A program made the translations under genes and the position numbers. Source: Rotaria sordida (lineage: Eukaryota; Rotifera; Eurotatoria; Philodinida; Philodinidae). Taken from it: a DNA stretch of 64,000 nucleotides. Location: contig CAJNOL010000588.1 of the NCBI GenBank assembly GCA_905250125.1, forward strand, positions 56,656-120,655, written 5' to 3'. This document shows, piece by piece, positions 47,001 to 58,920 of this stretch (positions within the stretch are counted from its first letter, which is position 1; every line of letters starts with the position of its first letter). Under the pieces are notes generated by a model, which was not told where the DNA came from, searched no databases, and saw only the letters and a list, made by a program, of their open reading frames with translations.

Positions 47001-50000
47001 GCAATATAACAGGTACACTTTTTTACCATAGCTGTATCTTAAGATAGGAACAATGACAAGATCTGAAACGTTCACGTGAAATTATTATCATTAAAGACTG
47101 TCTCTATGCAAAGTTTCAAATCGAGATTCAAAAATCAATTTTCTTGAGGGGAACCATGCTGTTAATTGGAAAACTATCTTACAAGTGCCGTATCTTGTCA
47201 GCAATAATCCAAGGGCTTGAACTGTTTTCAAGTTATTTATAGTACATTTGGCTCTACAAAATGCATATAGTCTCGACTCAAATGCGATTTATCAGTTGAG
47301 AGACTGTACTCGTTAATTGCAATTGACTAACATAAAAAATCAATTCATCCAAAATGTTTCTGATGGAATTTTATCATCAAGAAATCTTAAACAAATCCAC
47401 TAAGGTTGATATGAACTTATTATGTAACTATCAGGTTAAATTTCTTTGTTTTGATTTTCAAGAAAATTTTTCTTCTAATTCATTCAACGAATTTTTAGTT
47501 CTTCCATAACAAAATAAATTAAGATAAATAGCAAACTTTTGATTACTATCTATACTATCAGTTCGAATCTAAATGAACAATATTTCATTGTTTCCGAACT
47601 CAATTTCTATTCGGATTTTCTCGATAATCTTTATTATCTAAAGTAAATATATAGAATACTTACTAATTTTAACTCTATATTCATCATCTAACATAATATT
47701 ATTTGCTGTTAAATCTCGATGTACAATTCCTTTTTCTTTATGTAAATATCTTAATGCAAGTATAAGTTGAATTAAAACTCGCCATATATTATCTTCAGAC
47801 ATTTTTTGATTTGTATCTTTAATTAATGTTAAATGATCTTGTAATGATGAACCAGCAATTAATTCCATTTTGATATATAATTTATCATCTATAAGTTTTG
47901 TTAAAAGAAATAAATATTTCGAATCCAAAAAAAACGAAAAAAGAAAATTTCAGAATTGTTTACTTTCAGCAAATATTTGATAATAACTAACAATATTTGG
48001 ATGACGAAGTTCTTCACGAATTATATTTACTTCATTTATCATTTTACCTAAACTACGATCCGTACCGATTCCTAATGAACGATTGTCGATCTAAATTAAA
48101 ATAAATATATTAAGTTTGAATAAGCACTAATCCTATTAGAGAGAACGGATAGTTGCGCACAGACATTTGCTAGCGAAAAAAACAATTAACATTATTGATG
48201 ATATTATGGTAAATTAAACAGAGAACAATACAGCGAAGGTGGCTAATAGTGGATCGAAGATGAGAGCCTGCTCTTCACTCATACATTGGTACAACTGCAT
48301 AGCCAGGAGTTTTTGAGTAATGGGCAATTTTTTCCAATGAAACTATTTTGAGGTATGAGCAGCTGTCATTACCTTGGACAAAATCTGTTGACAATTGCTA
48401 TTGAACCATTGAGTAATTGTCACCATCCTAAGAAATTCCTGGGCAATAACCTTTTGATCGATAGGCGATAGAGTTCGGCGATTCGGAAAATTACCCGGAA
48501 TCAGAACTGTTAAATCATCAGATAGATACGAAAATTTGAAATTTATTTTGACAAATCTTTACTATTGAATTATTGAGATCAAAGATGCCACATATTTCAG
48601 CACTTCAACAAAACAATATTATACATACATACTGAAATCTTTAATCTCAGGAATGAAAAGATAAGGATTGTTCGACATAGATTTAAGAATTTTTGTATCT
48701 ATCTGATGATTTACCAGTTTCGGTTTCAAGGAGTTTTAAAAAGTTGGTTCCGGTTCGGTTTTCGATTTCAGTTTTTTTTTTGAAACCACCGAACTCTAGT
48801 GGGTGATAGCCCAATGACCTATGACTTGCTACACCACTACAATTATATATCTTGTGTTAAAAGGTTATCCTGAGCTAATTTTTTTTTGTCTTAATTGTTG
48901 ATAATATTTACGAGCTGGTTCACATTGTAGATTATCAGTATGATTTTTATTTTGCACTAATTGTTTTAATAAATTTATAGTTTAATTTTTGTATATAACC
49001 ATCCGTGTCAGGCATATCTTCTAGAATATTCACATTTTCGATCCATTGCATATGTAATAAAGACGTGTTTTTAGAGGTTTTAATCTATCGAGTATCTGAC
49101 ATTATTACTTCTGATGGAGTCAGTCTATTAGTCTGTGCGGCTTATATATACTTCATCATAGCAAGTTTTCGAGTGCGCAAATATCCGTTTGAACAATTGT
49201 CCTACTAGATATAATCAACTATGCATCTAATCAGAATAACGATTTTCATTCTTCAAATGATAAAAGCTTAATGATGTAAAAATAGAATTGAATAATTGCA
49301 AAAAAATAAAAGAAGCAGTTAAATGTCGAACCTCTTTAAGTGCATACATTGTTGTTGAACCTCGTTGAGCTACTCGATAAACAGATCCAAATGCGCCTGA
49401 TCCAAGACATTCATAAACTCCATAATCTCGAATAAATCGTGTTGGATCTTGTTTTGGATTAATTGATTGAAGACGTTCAAGTTTTATTTTTGTTAATTCA
49501 TCAATATGTATTGAATTCCAAGCATTAGTTATTTCCTTATATGCATTAGGATCACGTTGAAAATTACCAATACCAACAAATAATTCAAATATTTGTGCAG
49601 GAAATAATCGTTTATATTGATATTGATCATGTTTTTTATTTAATGAAAATAAAAATCTTAATGTTTTAAAAACAGTACGCTATTATAAAAAAACAAAAAA
49701 AAAAAGAAATCAACTTAAAATAAATTAAAATAAAATTTTCTTATTAATTTACTTGTAAATGATTGAATCTTTCTAATCGTAGAAAATCTTCATTTTCAGG
49801 AAAAAGAAGCATTGCTAAAATATAAATACCATTTCGTTCAATTATTGTTTGACCATTTGTATAATCATATGAAAGTTCAGCAAGACAATTACAACAAGCA
49901 GATTGCATATCAAATAATTGATCAAAATGTGATACAACCTATAACATTCATATATTGAATGATACTTTCATCTTATATACTAATTTGATCTAAAAGATCA

Positions 50001-52350
50001 ATAAAATTATTCTATTGAATAAACAATATCAGAATAGTTTTATTATAATGTTGCTGCTTCTAACTAATCATTTTCTCTCTCCTCCTAAATATTTAGTAAT
50101 AATACGTTAGAAAAAAAACTTATCAATTGGAAAAGCAATAAAATAATACTATGACACTTTTTTCACATATTTATTCACTTCTGATAGTGCTCTATACTAT
50201 CCAAATCATACAAGAAACTATCAATATACTGACAATCAATTGATCGTAGTTCGATACTTAAATGGTCGGCTATCCTCTAGTTGCCATTCTATATTGATAT
50301 ACCGATAGCTATTCTCTGACGGACAATCTACTGCTAGTATACCGTTGACTCTTATGAGTACCATAGCTAGAGAGTTGCTGGTCCACGTTTTTGTGGACTC
50401 GGACTTGCAGCTCTCTAACCATAATGATGCGAACAAATAAGCAACATAGTTCATCAATTAAATTTCTGAAAGTCAGTAACTGTAATTTCATATCTGTTAA
50501 CTTATTATTCTTTTTTTACTTTTCAATAAATAGAAATAATCGGATTAATTACATCTGAATCTGCTCGAGCAGTTCTTTTTGAAACTGATCCATATCGTTT
50601 TTGATTTGCATTTGTCAATGGACATGAAAAATCAAAACGACTCCTAAAAATATATTTATCATAGATAGAAACAAAACAAAAAACAAAATATTTACCCATT
50701 TTCTAGAAGTGACAACAATAAAGGAATAGCTCCAGTTAAACGTATTTTTCTTCGATCATCTTCATTATCAGCACAACTTGCTAAACACCAAATAGCATGT
50801 TCAAGAACTTTAACATTATTATGAGTTAAATAACTTGAAAATTAAATAAATATAGAAAAAAGAAAACAAAAATTTCAATAAATAAAAAAGAAAAAATTAA
50901 TTTCTGTACCTTGTAAATGTATCTAGAAAATCAATTGGTATATGTGGAATATATTGACGTGCTTCCGGATGTGAAAGAAAACTTGCCATAAGATGTAAAG
51001 ATAGTCTAATATTATTAAATAAAATTCAAATTTAATATTTAAAATAAAATATTTAACATACTGTGTTGTTTCAAGATCTTTATATTCAAGTAGATGAAGT
51101 AAATTTTCAATTGTTTCTGATTTAAGAAATTCTGTTATATAAAATTCTCTTTAATAAGCAAAAAGAATAAACATATAAATTAACATAAAACAATCTTTTA
51201 CGTTTTATCAGTCATATATAATAATAATCTTAATGTATCATGTAATAGTAGAAAATCTCGATTATTATTTAATAAATGTGTAATTGATTCAATTATATTA
51301 CTTGATATTAAATATTCTCGTTCAGCATGATTTGGTGTATTTTTTAACATTTTTTGAAGAATATCTACAGAGAAGAAAAACAAAACCGATCAATATATTG
51401 TTTCTTTGAAAAATACTTACTAAGTATATGTCCTAGAGCTTTAGACGCTATAAATGATGATTCATTATTACTATCACATAAATCTGGTGGAAGATTATGA
51501 ATATATAAATCCATTTGCTAGAAAGATAAAATCATATTAATTTGATAATAAAAGATTTATTTTATAAAATAAACATACTTTTTTCAAATTGTTTAATCCA
51601 TTTTCTTGAACGAAGATAAGTAGATATTCAGGATCACGTAATAAAATTCGTAAACAATACAATACAGATAATGAAACGAGTTTCTTTGAACTAAAAATTA
51701 GAGAATTTTTTTTTCTTATAGAATTATTTGAATTTTCTAGATATTTTTATGTATTTGAAATAATTTTTATTTAGTAATTCTTCAGCAAATAATTAATTCT
51801 ATACAGATGATATCAATGAAAATTCTTCATTTAAATTTCTCATAGACAAAATTTGTTTTAGATCGATGTCATTTTTTTTCTCTTTCTTTTATTAATATGT
51901 TTTTATTTGAATTGAAAACTTACGAGCCAAGTAATTTTTTCTTCATAAGAAAACGCAAAATCTAGAAGAAAAAAAATATATATAACTAAGACAAATTGTT
52001 TGCTAGTTTTATTTCAAATGATTACATACATTCAAGAAGTACTTTTGTTCCTTTGTATTTGAAAATTTTGCTTTACTACTATATTCTGCTCTGAAACAAA
52101 AAAAATTAAATAATATTATTTATTATATAAAATATAATCAAGAAAATAACTAACTGAAAATGTTCTAATGCTTTTTCTTCAGTTTCTTGATCATCTGTTA
52201 TATCACTACGTTCCAATTCATTGAAGATTTCATTTGCAGTACTTCGTTCCATCGCACTAAAATATCATCATATAATAAATAGTAAAGCAAAGGTTTTTTG
52301 TTTTTCTTTTATTATACTCACTTTCGTTTACTTCGTTCGTTGATTGCCAT
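44033..52350 (-). CDS. NEK10: NEK10-type protein kinase with N-terminal armadillo repeats
   Basis: Twenty-two exons from ATG 52350 to TGA 44033-44035, 1103 residues (human about 1170): 52322-52350, 52155-52256, 52030-52090, 51924-51961, 51579-51690, 51421-51517, 51202-51364, 51062-51148, 50910-51005, 50696-50833, 50553-50643, 49753-49938, 49332-49679, 47964-48090, 47664-47888, 45759-45878, 45213-45698, 45016-45150, 44818-44941, 44571-44706, 44274-44505, 44033-44211. Residues about 60-460 are armadillo-like helices (VKVLEHAIWCLASCADNED is typical). The kinase has GSGAFG 493-498, Lys515 (YALKE), HRDLTANN 615-622, DFG 635-637 and SVVGTMYYACPE in the activation loop. A coiled, Gln-rich segment follows, then NEK10-specific DPVSQLLDIVHKIVYIS and a final VTYEQMMSYIDQVL. 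All catalytic residues are present. Known roles in ciliated cells and checkpoint signalling fit a ciliated animal. The 1.78-kb and 1.24-kb introns hold palindromes. Confidence 0.95.
46020..46670. mobile_element. Palindromic element in NEK10 intron, block 1
   Basis: Left arm about 46020-46290 and right arm about 46390-46670 are inverted copies. Matching pairs include TATACCAACAAATCGAACGA (46194) with the complement of 46475-46495, ACTCAGTGCATAAAGT (46074) with the complement of 46597-46612, and GAATATTTCATTCC with AAGAAATATTCTTT. The loop is about 100 bp. No frame is conserved. It is consistent with a foldback or MITE element inserted in a long intron. Confidence 0.8.
46680..47345. mobile_element. 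Palindromic element in NEK10 intron, block 2, related to block 1
   Basis: Left arm about 46685-46970 and right arm about 47050-47340. TTGAAACTTTGTACAGAG (46885) pairs with the complement of CTCTATGCAAAGTTTCAA (47101), and CCCCTCACGGACGCAAG pairs with the complement near 47145-47160. Its outer sequence (CTGATTAATCACCTTTGGGT) resembles the outer sequence of block 1 (ATGATCAATTACTTTTGAGT), so the two blocks look like adjacent members of one family. Confidence 0.75.
48465..48805. mobile_element. Palindromic element in a second NEK10 intron
   Basis: TAAATCATCAGATAGATACG (48510) is mirrored by GTATCTATCTGATGATTTAC (48696). Outward, AGAGTTCGGCGATTCGG matches the complement of the CCACCGAACTCT stretch at 48785-48797; inward, TGAGATCAAAGATG matches the complement of AATCTTTAATCTCAG. 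Arms are about 120-150 bp with a short loop. Confidence 0.75.
50368..50417. other. Hairpin in NEK10 intron
   Basis: TAGAGAGTTGC at 50368-50378 pairs with GCAGCTCTCTA at 50407-50417, and GTCCAC at 50381-50386 pairs with GTGGAC at 50393-50398 around a six-base loop. It lies in a 614-nt intron. It may be the terminal hairpin of a decayed element; no RNA family was recognised. Confidence 0.55.
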
Positions 52351-53295
52351 ATGTTTTACATCAATAAAATTATTATAGATAGTTTATTTATTTTTTTCTT
52401 TTGTTCAACTAAAAATCGATAGAGAAATTTTAATTTTTAATTAAGTTAACTTAAAATATAATGACGAAGATTTTGTCTTTACATATATTGAGAATAGTAG
52501 ACAGCGACAAAATGCAACATATGTTTATTCATTTTAATGTAAAAGAAAAAAAAAGTGTGTATGAGTCACCGTAAAATATTATAGTTTTTAACATGTTCTT
52601 TTATTGTCAGGAACTCATAGATATCAAGGTATTTCAATTCAATTGTTTCTTTCGTTTGCATTATTTCATAACTATATTTTATAAGAACTTTTTTATCTCA
52701 TCATTATTTAAATTAAACAAAAGAAAAAAAAATACGTCTAGAATATGTTCTCAATTGTGATCGACAACGGCAGGTGTTTATTTACACCTATTCTTCTGTA
52801 ATGTTCCGTTCATTTTAAATAGACTTCAACAATCATCAATTAACGACATCTATTTAAAATAAAGAAAAAACAACAACAAAAATATTTTCATAGTTCAATA
52901 TAAAATTTAAGAATATAAAAAAAATCAATTATTTCTTTTTATTTTAACGAAAAAAATATTTGTTCTTCATTTTTTTAATATTTTCATAAAAAGAGGTCAT
53001 TCATTATCTGAATGGCAAATCTAAACAAAGGCCACCGTGCATTGTCTGTCAGACAGAAGTGTCAAACTTGTTTGTTTCTTTTATCTAATCAATTCGACCT
53101 TGATAAGAAAAGACAAAAAAAAAACAAGAAACTTATTATAATTATTTTAGATTTCTTCAATGTATTAGTGTGTGTGGTGTGAGTGTGTATCTAACTAGTC
53201 ATTGAAAAAAAAAATTCTTTTTTCTCTTCCAATCATTATTTATTTTTTATTTATCTATTAATTCTCATTTATTAATTATAATTTAAAAACAAAAA
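52351..53295. promoter_or_regulatory. Divergent promoter region, NEK10 versus small acidic protein
   Basis: 945 bp separate divergent start codons at 52350 (minus) and 53296 (plus). The sequence is AT-rich with poly-A and poly-T runs and a TGTGTGGTGTGAGTGTG stretch near 53170. No specific element can be named, and no exon is supported. Confidence 0.45.
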
Positions 53296-53887
53296 ATGGA
53301 TCAAGAACGTGCAATGATGATTTTTTTGTCTTATCAAAAATTACAAATGCCAACATTTAGTGTTCGACAACGACGCACTGAAAATCCATTACGTGAACGT
53401 TTACTCGTTCGAAAATTTATTGCACAATTAGAAACATAGTAAGTTCAAAAAAATAAAAATTTCAATAAATAAATTTCAATTTTAAAATTAAGTTATTTCT
53501 ATCAACAACAACAACAAGCTCAATGGCAATATTATAAAGAACAAGAGACAATGACATCAACAAATAATCAAACAAATCAACAAGATGAACAAATAAGTCA
53601 GATGGATGTTGATCGAGTAAAGAATTTTATTTTTTTTTGGAGTTTATGATTATTATTTTATTTTCTTAAAGGAAATTGATGAACAAAATGAAACTGAAGT
53701 TGAAACATCAAATATAATCGATTCTTCAGTTAGTGATGATGAAGATGATTCAGTTTGTTCGATTGTTATGTCAACAAGTAATGATAATAATAATTCAGTT
53801 TCACTTGATACATCGGATTTAATGAAAAATTATGCAATTATGCTTGAAGTACCAACAACATTAACAACATCAAATGATCAAATATAA
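53296..53887 (+). CDS. Small acidic Gln/Asn/Ser-rich protein, unidentified
   Basis: Three exons (53296-53438, 53493-53616, 53672-53887) encode 160 residues. The first 48 residues look folded: a predicted helix around MIFLSYQKLQ, then FSVRQRRTENPLRERLLVRKFIAQLE, rich in Arg and Leu. The rest is low-complexity: a Gln run (YQQQQQAQWQYY), then an acidic segment with SVSDDEDDSVCSIV and Ser/Thr/Asn-rich tail. No signal peptide or membrane helix is present. The basic helical start plus acidic tail is reminiscent of small nuclear regulators such as immediate-early response proteins, but no diagnostic motif allows that name. Introns of 54 and 55 nt with in-phase joins support a real gene. Confidence 0.7.
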
Positions 53888-54720
53888 AAATAAAAAAACC
53901 AAAAAAAATAAAATAAAAAAAGAACACACAGTATTATCTTTCGTTTATCGATTATTTGTGCAATGTGTGACCATCTATATTTTTGTCAGACAACAAATAT
54001 TTGTGTCCTTTTTTTAGTCATGTCTCTCTTTCTCTATAAAACGGGATATGTCAGATGTTTTTCTGAACGAATGATTCTCTTCATTAAAATGCTAATTTCT
54101 TTTTTCTTAATAGTCCTATTTTTTTTGCTTCTCGTGCGTATCAGATATCACACTTTTGAGAATTTGTGTGAACTTCTGCACTGCGAAGTCTGTGCCTTTT
54201 CTCATTTTTCTTCTCGTTTCATTGCAATAACTTGTGTTCTTTTTTTTTTGCTTGTTGTATCTCAAAAATTATCTTGGTTTATCTTTCTTTTCTTTTCTCT
54301 CTTTTTTTTTTGATAAGAAAATAGCAAATTCCTATGTTTGTCAAACATGATATACAAAAAGGAACTGAAATAAAATTCCAGAAATAGATTTATTGCATAT
54401 GAAAAATTTCAATTGTTATTTATAATATACTGGACATTTTTTTTTCCAGTCATCAATAACTCAGAAAAAAAAGTCAAGTAGATGAAATAAAAGAGGAGAA
54501 GAAGTGAGAAAAAAAAGAAAGAAATGGCTTTAATTTTTTTTTCAATTTTGTTTGCCTTCTTTTCTACTCGGTTGTGACAACAGTAAATCACAATTTTACA
54601 TTATTTATGACGACAATGGTAATAGGCGACCGAATAATCTTGTTTTCGTTCTGTTGTCTTTAACGTAAAAATACAAGTACAAATTTATTTTACAAAACGG
54701 CTACCAGCTCGAAGCATAAA
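53888..54720. other. Intergenic, T-rich 3' flank
   Basis: Pyrimidine-rich sequence with many T runs. An open frame at 53963-54313 is almost entirely Phe/Leu/Ile/Ser from these runs and is not credible. No other feature is seen. Confidence 0.5.
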
Positions 54721-56064
54721 ATGACATCGGCAACGGCACTCGCAAGTTCAATTTCATCGACAACTGGACGTCGACTTCATTATCAATCACAAATATCTAA
54801 TACATCACTTTCACTTAATCAAAATTTTTCTATCGGTGAACCATCCAATCTTAATGAGTCATTTTCTTCATCAACAATACCTATCAATCCATTGGTAACA
54901 ATCGTCTATTCAAATGCATCATTATTACAAGGTATGTTGTAATAATAGTAAGAATTCAGCCCGTTAATGTGTGTGTGTGTATATATATGCCTTCAAGCAG
55001 CAAATCCACTCACTGTCATTGTTACTAAAGTATAGAAGAAGAGAGCACAATATTGAAGTGCGCACATTGCTCATGAGATCGAAGTCAGGCGAACGAGCGA
55101 GAACGAGAGTGAGAAAGAAAATGATTTGCAAACAACATAAAACAGAACAATTTGGTGGAGAGTACGTGAAGAGAAGAGAAAGTCCTCATTTTGATTGAGC
55201 AACAAAGAGACAAGTGAACATAACGACAATTATAAAAACAAACATGGAAATAAGACGTAATTCATCCGTAAGCTCCGTTACAGGAATACGAACAGCAGAT
55301 TTACGAAAACAAACTATCTCAGGACCTTGTACTTTTATTCGGATTGTACATAGTGGTACGTGATTAAAAAGTTCACTGATAAAAAAAAAACAGATTTTTT
55401 CTTGTGCCTATGCATATTTAAGAAAAAAAAACATTTATTTTCTTTACAAATAGAAAATCAACAATTACTTCTCAATAGTTATGCATCTTGTCGTCGTTTA
55501 CTTGATCATATGAAACAAGTTGTTGGTATACCTCAAGATGGTAAAAAACAGATCATTTTTTGATCTTAACAAAAAGATTCTTTATGGTTCTTTTTTTCTT
55601 TATTCAAAGAAACAATCGATCTGATGGATAATGAAGGAAAAGTAAAAGAACTCAATACGCATTTTGATGACTATGCTACACAATTTCTTACTGCCAGAAG
55701 TACTTATTATGTATTGAAAGTTGAAGGTAAACTTAATCATTATTCATGTAAATTTATCTTATATTTTATATTAAAAAAAACCGATTCCAGTTGATAGTCA
55801 AACCGGCGAAAAGCGTTATACACCCAGTTTTAATCTTGATCAAATTGATCAAAAATTAGGAACAATATTAACAAGTAACTTTAAATTGATCATAATAACA
55901 AATAATAATAAAAAAGAATATTTATTTCAGATTCATTAAATACTTTAAATAAATCTGTAAAACAACCAAAACGTCCACCTGGACCATCACGACAAAATAC
56001 AACTGTTCAATCATCTGCTAATACACCACAATCAAAAACTAAACGAACATCAAGTCGTAAATAA
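54721..56064 (+). CDS. CXorf65-like: CXorf65-type small protein with two alternative first exons
   Basis: Common exons 55454-55540, 55610-55726, 55791-55874 and 55931-56064 are preceded by either 55244-55355 (177 aa total) or 54721-54931 (210 aa total). Both first exons end in phase 1 at GT donors and both join the same acceptor in frame. The 55244 version gives FIRIVHSENQQLLLNSYASC, then TIDLMDNEGKVKEL and FLTARSTYYVLKVE, the order seen in the CXorf65 family (a ubiquitin-like beta start with a bound TIDL-D turn). The tail is basic and Ser/Pro/Thr-rich (KQPKRPPGPSRQ). CXorf65 proteins are uncharacterised and often testis- or cilium-associated; no enzyme motif is visible. The longer upstream exon encodes a Ser-rich leader ending VTIVYSNASLLQ, which could form the same strand. 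Confidence 0.85.
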
Positions 56065-58010
56065 AACTAGGCAAAATTACACTATTTTTGTAAATCTATT
56101 TCCTATGACAAATTTTTACGGTATAACGATTTGATTTTTTAAATTCTTGTTAATGTTTGTATTTTTTTTGCTAATATTTTTTTGATTGGATGAATATTCT
56201 GGTGAATTGATTGAAAAAAGAACTAACAGAAATATTTGTTTTTTTGACTCGACTTATAGAGATCCAAACAACTTATGAGTATTGAAATAATATGTTTTCA
56301 TATCTAACTACTTGAAAGGATAGATAAAGAAGAATAGGATTATTCGAAAAATTAACATTAAAATTACAAAAAATGTACATATTTAAGGAAAATTTTTTTT
56401 GTGTTCAGATTTTCCTATGAATATGTTTCTGTTGGTCAAGTCTATCATATTTTTACATTTGGATTTCTACTAACTTTTTCAAATGTGTTGCATTACTTTT
56501 ACATTTTCTTTTGTTAATGATGAAGATAAATAGGTTCACTTAAAAACACTTAAGATTGCTTTTGTTTTTATGGAGCAGAGTTTATTTATCTGAACGAATG
56601 TATTAAATGGATTTTGTTTCTTTGAGATAATTAGAAATCATGATACTCTGCATTTGATGATAAAGATATTCCCTCGATAGCTTTTTTGCATTTTGTTTTC
56701 CTAGATTCTTCTCTTGTGAGCGAAATAAGAATATATATTTTTTCTTCTGTTATGATTATCTTACTCAATGTGAATATTTCTGATAGGTAGAAAGGTAAAT
56801 GAATTCGTTTTCTTATCGATTATTATTCTCCTCTTTGACACTGGTGATTTTTCAATGAACAATAAAAATAGAAGGTTTTTCGTAGAAACAGTTAATGACG
56901 TCTTTTCTTGCAAGATTTTTTCGGAAAAAACCGTATCTCTAAATACATTAGATTTCTTTAGTTTTTACCGTTTGAAATTCTGCACATAATTTATTTAATG
57001 AATATAAATACCTTCATTTTTTGGATCAGACGAAGTCGTATAGTAAAAACAAGTACAGAATGTAAATTTTTTTCTTTTTCAATGTTTTTGACAGAACATT
57101 TTATTTCGTCTATCGATGTCATTATGTAATCTCAAGTCATAGCTGCAGCCAATTCATTCCATAAACTGTGATATAATCGACATGAGCCAGGTAAATTTGG
57201 TGACTAACGATTCGTTCGAAGAAAAAAAATGCAGAAAAATGGTTAGCACACCGTTTTTAATTGTAGTAATACCTGTACATCTTTAAAAGAAGATTCTGAT
57301 TACATCCATTTTGAAAAATCAGCCCGCCCTTTGTATGAAAATAAGTCACATAAACTTTTTGGCTTGTTTATTGATAGGAAATAGTCAAGATCTTCATGCG
57401 ATAGCAGTAGTACGCGTCTTGTTTCAATAGGCAATATTCTTGTTGACATCCGTTTCTTGTAAAGAGAGACACTATTTTATGTCTGATTTATTCAGTTACA
57501 TTCAACATATGTGTGGAGGACTGCGATATTGAGAGAATCAGTGCTGTTGATCATTGTTTATCCAGAAATTATTTGTTGATTCGATGATGGTTTCCATATT
57601 TATTTTTTAGAACTGTTTGTATGTCTATTATTTTTCATCTTTTTTTTCAAATATATCTAAAACAAGTTTTGGATCAAATAATATATTGTTGTGTGCAGAA
57701 TTTCGAGCGCTATCTTTTGATAAAAAAAGGTTGCTTCAATCGAGCGAAGAACAGAAAGGAAATATTGAAAATACTAAGAGTACAACTATTTATGGTCCAC
57801 CTGTTTTTTGCCGCTAGCAACATTAAATTAGGTTATTCATGTTATAAATGATACAAATGACTGTAATTAAATATGTAGTGATAAGAAACGGATTGAACTT
57901 CTATTTTACAGATTATTTGTTGTAAGAAATTTTTCCACCACTCTGTGTTCATGTTTGTTACTATATTTGAAATATGCATTTGGAGTGTTTCTTCAAGGTA
58001 ATGATTACGT
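56065..58010. other. Intergenic DNA, no supported gene
   Basis: AT-rich near 56065-57000, then mixed-composition sequence. A stretch at about 57621-57851 is open and cysteine/lysine-rich but has no start, splice or family support and is probably decayed. Confidence 0.5.
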
Positions 58011-58718
58011 CTACTATCCGTTTCAAAATATAGTGCGTCCCACTGTTTTTTTAAATAACTCAAGAACGCAACGAGCTAGTGACCTGCGGTTTTCACCAAT
58101 CGATAGATGAGACAGAGGGACGTCTTTGTCTCAGATAATATGTCATGAGAAATCCTTTTAAAACTACTCATCTTTGAAAAATATGGGAAAGAATGCATGA
58201 AAATGACCTGCCATTCAGATGAAATTTTGATTTTGACCTTTGATTTAGATAGAGAAACTTGATATCTATAGTTTAAGATACAATGCACTTTCTTACTTTT
58301 CCTTACGTTTTTATCAAAATGTCCAGCTATTATGATAAAAATGAAAAAATATAGTAAAAAAATCAGTAAAATTCCCTATTATTTGCGCATGTAAATACAT
58401 GGTTCCATTTTGTCAACGTTAGAATGCAATAAGAAAAGTATTTGCATTGTATTTTGAACTGTAGATCTCAAGTTCCTCTATCTAAATCATAGGTCAAACT
58501 AAAAATTTCATCCGGATGGCAGGTCATTTTCACGCATTCTTTTCCATATCTTTCAAAGATGAGTAGTTTTAAAAGGATTTCGCCTGCCACATTATCTGAG
58601 AAAAAGACGTTCCCCTGTCTCATCTATCGATTGGTGAAAACCGCAGGTCTCTAGCTCATTCCGTTCTTGAGTTATTTAAAAAACAGTGGCGCGCACTATA
58701 TTTTGAAACGGACAGTAG
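58011..58718. mobile_element. Palindromic MITE-like element with long inverted arms
   Basis: Arms at about 58011-58300 and 58430-58718. The ends CTACTATCCGTTTCAAAATA (58011) and the complement of ATTTTGAAACGGACAGTAG (ending 58718) match with one or two differences, and GCGGTTTTCACCAATCGATA (58087) pairs with the complement of TATCGATTGGTGAAAACCGC (58625). Similarity is high along the full arm, so this is probably the youngest palindrome here. No clear target-site duplication and no coding capacity. Confidence 0.85.
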
Positions 58719-58920
58719 GTTTTGATAATATTTGTTTTCAACTTCATCTTTGGTTATGGTTCCAATATGTTTTGTCACATTGAGGTTGACTGCGTTTCAC
58801 GACCAAACATTATTACTCCAAAACTTAGAGTGTAGAGGTAGATGAGAGTGTGTTTGTGGTTGACAGTGAGGATGTGGTCTTGAATGTGAGTGCTGGTATA
58901 GGTCTTTCTTTCATCGATAT

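Noticed and set aside
46250..47004. Short frames inside the NEK10 intron
   Set aside because: They fall within palindromic elements and appear on both strands as mirror images without conservation.
53963..54313. 116-residue Phe/Leu-rich frame
   Set aside because: Product of T-rich DNA; no plausible domain or splice structure.
57617..57851. Overlapping open frames with Cys and Lys
   Set aside because: No start, splice or family support, and both frames are short; probably decayed sequence.
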